Part shown: positions 60,205-64,000 of the stretch, in pieces | Layout of the letters: each line of letters starts with the position of its first letter | Position numbering within the stretch: position 1 is the stretch's first letter | Assembly: GCA_018894105.1 (NCBI GenBank) | Contig: CM032117.1 | Coordinates: 833,501 to 897,500, forward strand | DNA length: 64,000 nt | Direction: 5' to 3' | Source: Jacaranda mimosifolia | Lineage: Eukaryota; Streptophyta; Magnoliopsida; Lamiales; Bignoniaceae | Made by a program: the position numbers and the translations under genes | Notes under the pieces: generated by a model | What the model was told of the DNA's origin: nothing | What the model saw: the letters and a program-made list of their open reading frames with translations, nothing else | Database searches by the model: none

Positions 60205-60627
60205 TTTTAGAAAATATATATATATCTATATAACAAATTTATGATCCAAATCAGATTTTACATGCTTTCATTTTAACATTCAAAAAAATAAAAAAATCTC
60301 GCTGACATAAGAAATTATACTAGGAGACTGTTTGGATAAATTTATAAATTTCTTAAAATGTCTTACAAGATATTAAAAATTATTTGATAATTTTCTCTAA
60401 ATTTTAACAAGCATATTGAGTTTTAGAAAATATACATATGATATAACAAATTTATGATTGAAATCAAATTTTACATGCTTTCAATTTAACATTAAAAAAA
60501 AAATCTCACTGACATAAGAAATTATACTAGGAGACTGTTTGGATAAACTTATTAATTCCTTAAAATATCATACAAGATATTAAAAATTATTTGATAATTT
60601 TCTCTAAACTTTAACAAGCTTATTAAG
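60205..60627. repeat. tandem duplication of about 210 bp
   Basis: Unit 1 is 60,205-60,420 and unit 2 is 60,421-60,627. Both begin ttttagaaaatata and contain 'aagaaattatactaggagac'. They have diverged by scattered changes and small indels, so this is an older duplication than the one in SIEL intron 1. Confidence 0.9.
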
Positions 60628-60800
60628 TTTTAATTATTTTAATTACAAAATTATCATTATTAACATCTTATAAACTTCAAAATTTTATTCTATCCAAACG
60701 TTTTAAAACTTATTTTAAAAATAATACCTTACATTTTATAAATTTTAAAAATATTTTATAATATAAAATCTTTTAAATCAACTTAAGTAAACACCCTGTT

Positions 60801-60905
60801 GAGTGGCATGTGGCTCAACGACATAAGTCCTCTATATAATGTGGAATGTTAGAAGTTCAAACTTTAACGAACTCTTAATATGTGTGTGTATAAAAATAAA
60901 AATAC
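60801..60905 (+). mobile_element. tRNA-derived SINE, copy 2
   Basis: It has A-box-like TGGCTCAACGA, B-box-like GTTCAAACT and a TGTGTGTGTATAAAAATAAA tail, in the order of copy 1 at 42.3 kb. Flanking direct repeats are CTTAAGTAAACACCC (60,782-60,796) and CTTAAAGTAAACGCCC (60,906-60,921), with a few extra bases between the left repeat and the body. Confidence 0.68.
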
Positions 60906-61203
60906 CTTAAAGTAAACGCCCACTTATCCATGCATATTAATGTGATAATATGCGATACAAGAAGTAGAATTCTTTTGGGCCACCAATTTTAACCCATGTC
61001 GGATAATCCAAAGAGTTACATGCCACCTAAAACTCAAGCAAAGCTTAACAGTAGCGGACTCACCGGCCAAAGCAAAAGTACAATAAATTTTCTTTTTCTG
61101 AGGAAAAAAAAAAAAAAGCCTAGGTACAAAGTACCACAAATTTGATGCTGTTTGCTCTCTCTTCACTTTGAAACTCAGAGCTCACACGCACAACAGAGCA
61201 ACA

Positions 61204-62243
61204 ATGGATGACTTTCCAATAGACAAGATCCAAATATCCGGTGCCACCTTAGCATCCCTCCTCCACCGTTCCTCCGCCGCCGCCGGCGACATTCACGGCT
61301 ATCTATTTGGCCACGCCACCCTCTCCAACCCCAATCCCCTCACCGATCACCCCACCACCAGCACTACCACCCCGCTTCTCATTGTCACCATCACCTCCTT
61401 CCTCTCCCTCCCCTCCCACCTTCCCCTCCCTCCGCCATCACCCGCCACCAACTCTACTGTCCTCCTCGGCTGGTTTTCCGCCCGCCGGAAAACCCCTCTT
61501 CGCCCCTCCTTGAAAGACTCGACCACCACTCTTTCCCTCTCTTCCTCCCCTTCTCTAGCCTTCACCCCAGAAAATTCAACTCTTTCCCTCCCCCCATCTC
61601 TGTTCCTCCTCGTCACGACCCCGTTTCAAGATCAGTTAATTCACACCCATGAATACAAGGCTTTTCAATACAAAGGCAACGCCTTTGAGGCTAAGAGCTT
61701 GAGTATTGTTAACATTGGGCCGTCTTTTCGATCCCAGTACGATTCTTTTAGCCCCAATGTGCAGTTTCCGATGATGGATTGTGAGCTGAGGGGGTCAAAT
61801 GCTATGGTGGAAGATGAACAAGGGGAAAGTTTGACGGATAGAAAGAGGTATTTGAAGGATCAGAAACAGTTGGATATGTGTGCAGAGGGGTTTGAGATCG
61901 GTAGGCTGAATAGATTGATGGGCTCTGAGGCCACTTACACTGGGGAGCTTGAGGATTTGTATGATAAAATGCTGGCTAAGATTGATGGATTGTCAAGATT
62001 GGTGGAGCAGACCAATGCTAAAGTTATGGAACAGGTGAGAATGCTAATAAATATTCAATCTTGCATCAAAGATTAAATCTTTTTTGAGGCCTAAGAGCTG
62101 CAAACTTGATAATTGCTGAAACTCGATTTGTTTGAATCCTTTTCAACATTTTGGAATTGCTTTATGATTTACTGGGGTTTTATATCTTTATGCAGGAGAA
62201 TAATAATATGAGGTTGAGGTACAGAGTTGCTGGTTTAGAATAA
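61204..62243 (+). CDS. FAM175/Abraxas-like MPN-domain protein
   Basis: Two exons, 61,204-62,034 and 62,196-62,243, give 292 aa. ATG 61,204 (MDDFPIDKIQISG) is chosen over an upstream in-frame ATG at 61,168, because the family starts with a short lead before the 'IQISGxTLASLL' strand. The N-terminal MPN-like domain (residues about 8-150: GYLFGH, VLLGWFSARRKTPLRPS, LFLLVTTP, IHTHEYKAFQ) lacks the zinc-binding HxH...D JAMM set, so it is a non-catalytic scaffold. CAEGFEIGRLNRLMGSEA leads into a C-terminal coiled coil (about 245-290). Relatives hold the K63-deubiquitinase BRCC36 in the BRISC/BRCA1-A complexes. The partner in plants is inferred. An animal-type C-terminal phospho-SPxF tail is absent. 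Confidence 0.87.
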
Positions 62244-64000
62244 TTTGCTGTTAATTTGGTGGTGTTCTTTTTCCTAGTTAAGGTAATTCTCTTGCTCCCT
62301 TGTTCTGTTATGCTTATTTTGTCTCGAGTATATGAATTGCTTGTTGAGCTCCTTCTTTCTTGGTATGACGTGCTCCATCTATTGTATCTAATTTATTACC
62401 TGCATAGGCAGCAGTGATCTTTGAGGAAAAATGTGATCCTTCCTGTCCTTTCTTTATTTTTTTTGAAATTTTGGGAGAATATCTAGTTATTCAGTATGTT
62501 AATCTGTTACTGGAAGTGATTTTATTCTCAACATAATGGTTTAAATGAAAATTAGCCCCACATTACTGTCAGTGATCAGCGGCTATACTCCATTCCCTTG
62601 AAGCTGAACCTAAATTTAATGTGCATATTAGAAGGTTTCTCCGACATCTTCCTCTGGGTGCTGCAGCTTATGGTTTTATATCAGTCATCTGAGTTCTCCA
62701 ATCTTAAGAGGCACAGAGGCTGAGTGCCCAAATGAATATTTATTAGCTGTTGAAATTTCAAGGATATGATGTTTGCAAGTCCCTTTTGAAAGAAGTTGGA
62801 CCCCAGGCCAAAAGGTGTGTGTATAAGCATGAAGTGAAGAGGAAGTAAGCATGGGTTTGCTTGATACTTGACATACCTGTGGAACTTTGAAATCCCCTTC
62901 TGGGAATGTCCCTGATACTAGTTGTTCCTTGTGTTACCCAACTTGAAGTAGGAAGTGAATTTAAAGGGCAACCACTTTCTTATCTATTACCCCTTTATCA
63001 TGGAAGAATCTCTTATCTCTTCGTCAATGAAATATTAGTCTCGCCTGATAATCCTATCTATGATTCCTCTATTAAGAAAGAATCCCTATCTCTTTCTTAA
63101 TGAAATATTTGTCTCCCCCGCGAATCCTTATTTGACTTGTTTGCTTTACCGATTGATTGCTTTCAGACTTCTCTTTCCCTTTTATTTTACTTATTCAATC
63201 ATAGCCACCTGGCCTGACATCAAGTTTTATTTTCTAATTCTTTCTTCGGATTCTCTTCCATCTCAGCCTTTTGCTTCTTCTTCTTCTTCTTTTTGTGTGT
63301 GTGTGTTTTTCTGTGTGAATTGTTTAATATGAAAATGCACAAAGTGATTAAAGTCAATACTCTCTTTTCCTGGTTAGTGCTCTTACACAAGTTCAAGTTT
63401 TTTCCTGCATTTTTACCTCAATATTTTGTTCGTTTCTTACCCTGCTACTGCTACCACCTAATTTCTCATTATATACCAACATTATGACAGCTAACAGTTC
63501 CAACTCTGAGTTCCGAACAAAGTTGAAATGGGTCTTCGCCACCTCAGATGCTCAGAAACGAAAATTTCTAGTTTGCTAGGGTATCACTTGTGAAAATGTT
63601 GAACATCTCTTTTTTCTGTTTGTCCTCTGCAGACCCCCAAAGTTTCTAATGTCTTGGTGCTTTAATTCTTTTAACATATTCACCTGTCTTATTGGAAGGA
63701 AGCGAACATAAATGGTTTGACGATGCTGTGTGTTTACGGACATTGGGTGCATCAATGATCCTAATGATGAATTATGATTTTAATAAGCAAATCAAAAAAC
63801 TACTTATTTGCTCGAACGAACAAGCATTTCTCTGAACTATATCTTATCTTGTTGTATGAGAATCTCTGGTACCTAGGCCCCCTTTTACTTCTTGTGCCGT
63901 AATCCATCTATTCAACACTTGAAACTTGTTTGGTGATCCTTTGAAAAATGATGTAAAATATTTACTTATGGCTTCACCGAGCATAAACTTATAAGATTTT
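62244..64000. other. FAM175 3' UTR and downstream DNA
   Basis: No further gene is recognised to the window end. A diverged duplication of about 54 bases (about 63,003-63,056 and 63,079-63,132, sharing 'aatgaaatatt.gtctc') and a TTC/TG microsatellite near 63,278-63,306 are present. Confidence 0.4.

Noticed and set aside
61168..61203. Upstream in-frame ATG for the FAM175-like gene
   Set aside because: The added 12 residues are not family-like, and ATG 61,204 gives the usual N-terminus.
61347..61616. An 89-codon minus-strand frame
   Set aside because: It is a shadow of the GC-rich, Pro/Ser/Thr-rich part of the FAM175 exon.

Overview
The window is nuclear DNA of a flowering plant, most likely a eudicot. 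It has GT-AG introns in AT-rich intergenic DNA, Ty1/copia retrotransposons primed by initiator tRNA-Met, several non-autonomous DNA transposons, tRNA-derived SINEs, and plant-only gene families (IMK2-type receptor kinase, PRA1, MIF/D-DT-like, SIEL).

Bases 1 to about 31,700 are a degenerate, repeatedly duplicated mosaic. On the plus strand lie broken, intron-containing pieces of at least four unrelated gene families: ABCC/MRP transporters, plant beta-galactosidases (GH35), the ESCRT-III subunit VPS2/CHMP2, and a HEAT-repeat protein resembling SHOOT GRAVITROPISM6/MROH1. The same blocks recur two or three times, sometimes in an order no intact gene would have. Two related Ty1/copia elements interrupt the mosaic (13.5-18.6 kb and 23.25-28.24 kb). 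Both have broken gag-pol frames and both have odd ends. The first carries a perfect 605-bp copy of its own 5' flank plus LTR in place of its 3' part. The second has an inverted LTR terminus fused to a truncated 5' LTR.

Bases 33,181-39,608 (minus strand) hold a complete eight-exon gene for the Integrator-subunit-4-like protein SIEL (929 codons). From 39.6 to 44.4 kb is transposon-rich intergenic DNA with a TAA-flanked Tourist-like MITE and a SINE.

Bases 44,538-51,756 (plus strand) hold two neighbouring MIF/D-DT-like genes. The first is MDL3-like, ends in SKM and has a hAT-like MITE in its long intron. The second is MDL1-like, with three exons. A 1.6-kb element with long terminal inverted repeats lies between them.

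Bases 53.5-62.2 kb (plus strand) carry an intronless PRA1-B gene, a two-exon IMK2-type LRR receptor-like (pseudo)kinase and a two-exon FAM175/Abraxas-like gene. The five intact genes have no obvious joint pathway. The window is an ordinary gene neighbourhood beside a decayed, duplicated and transposon-invaded region. I found no convincing new multi-gene system. The most unusual structures are the rearranged copia ends and the four-family pseudogene mosaic.
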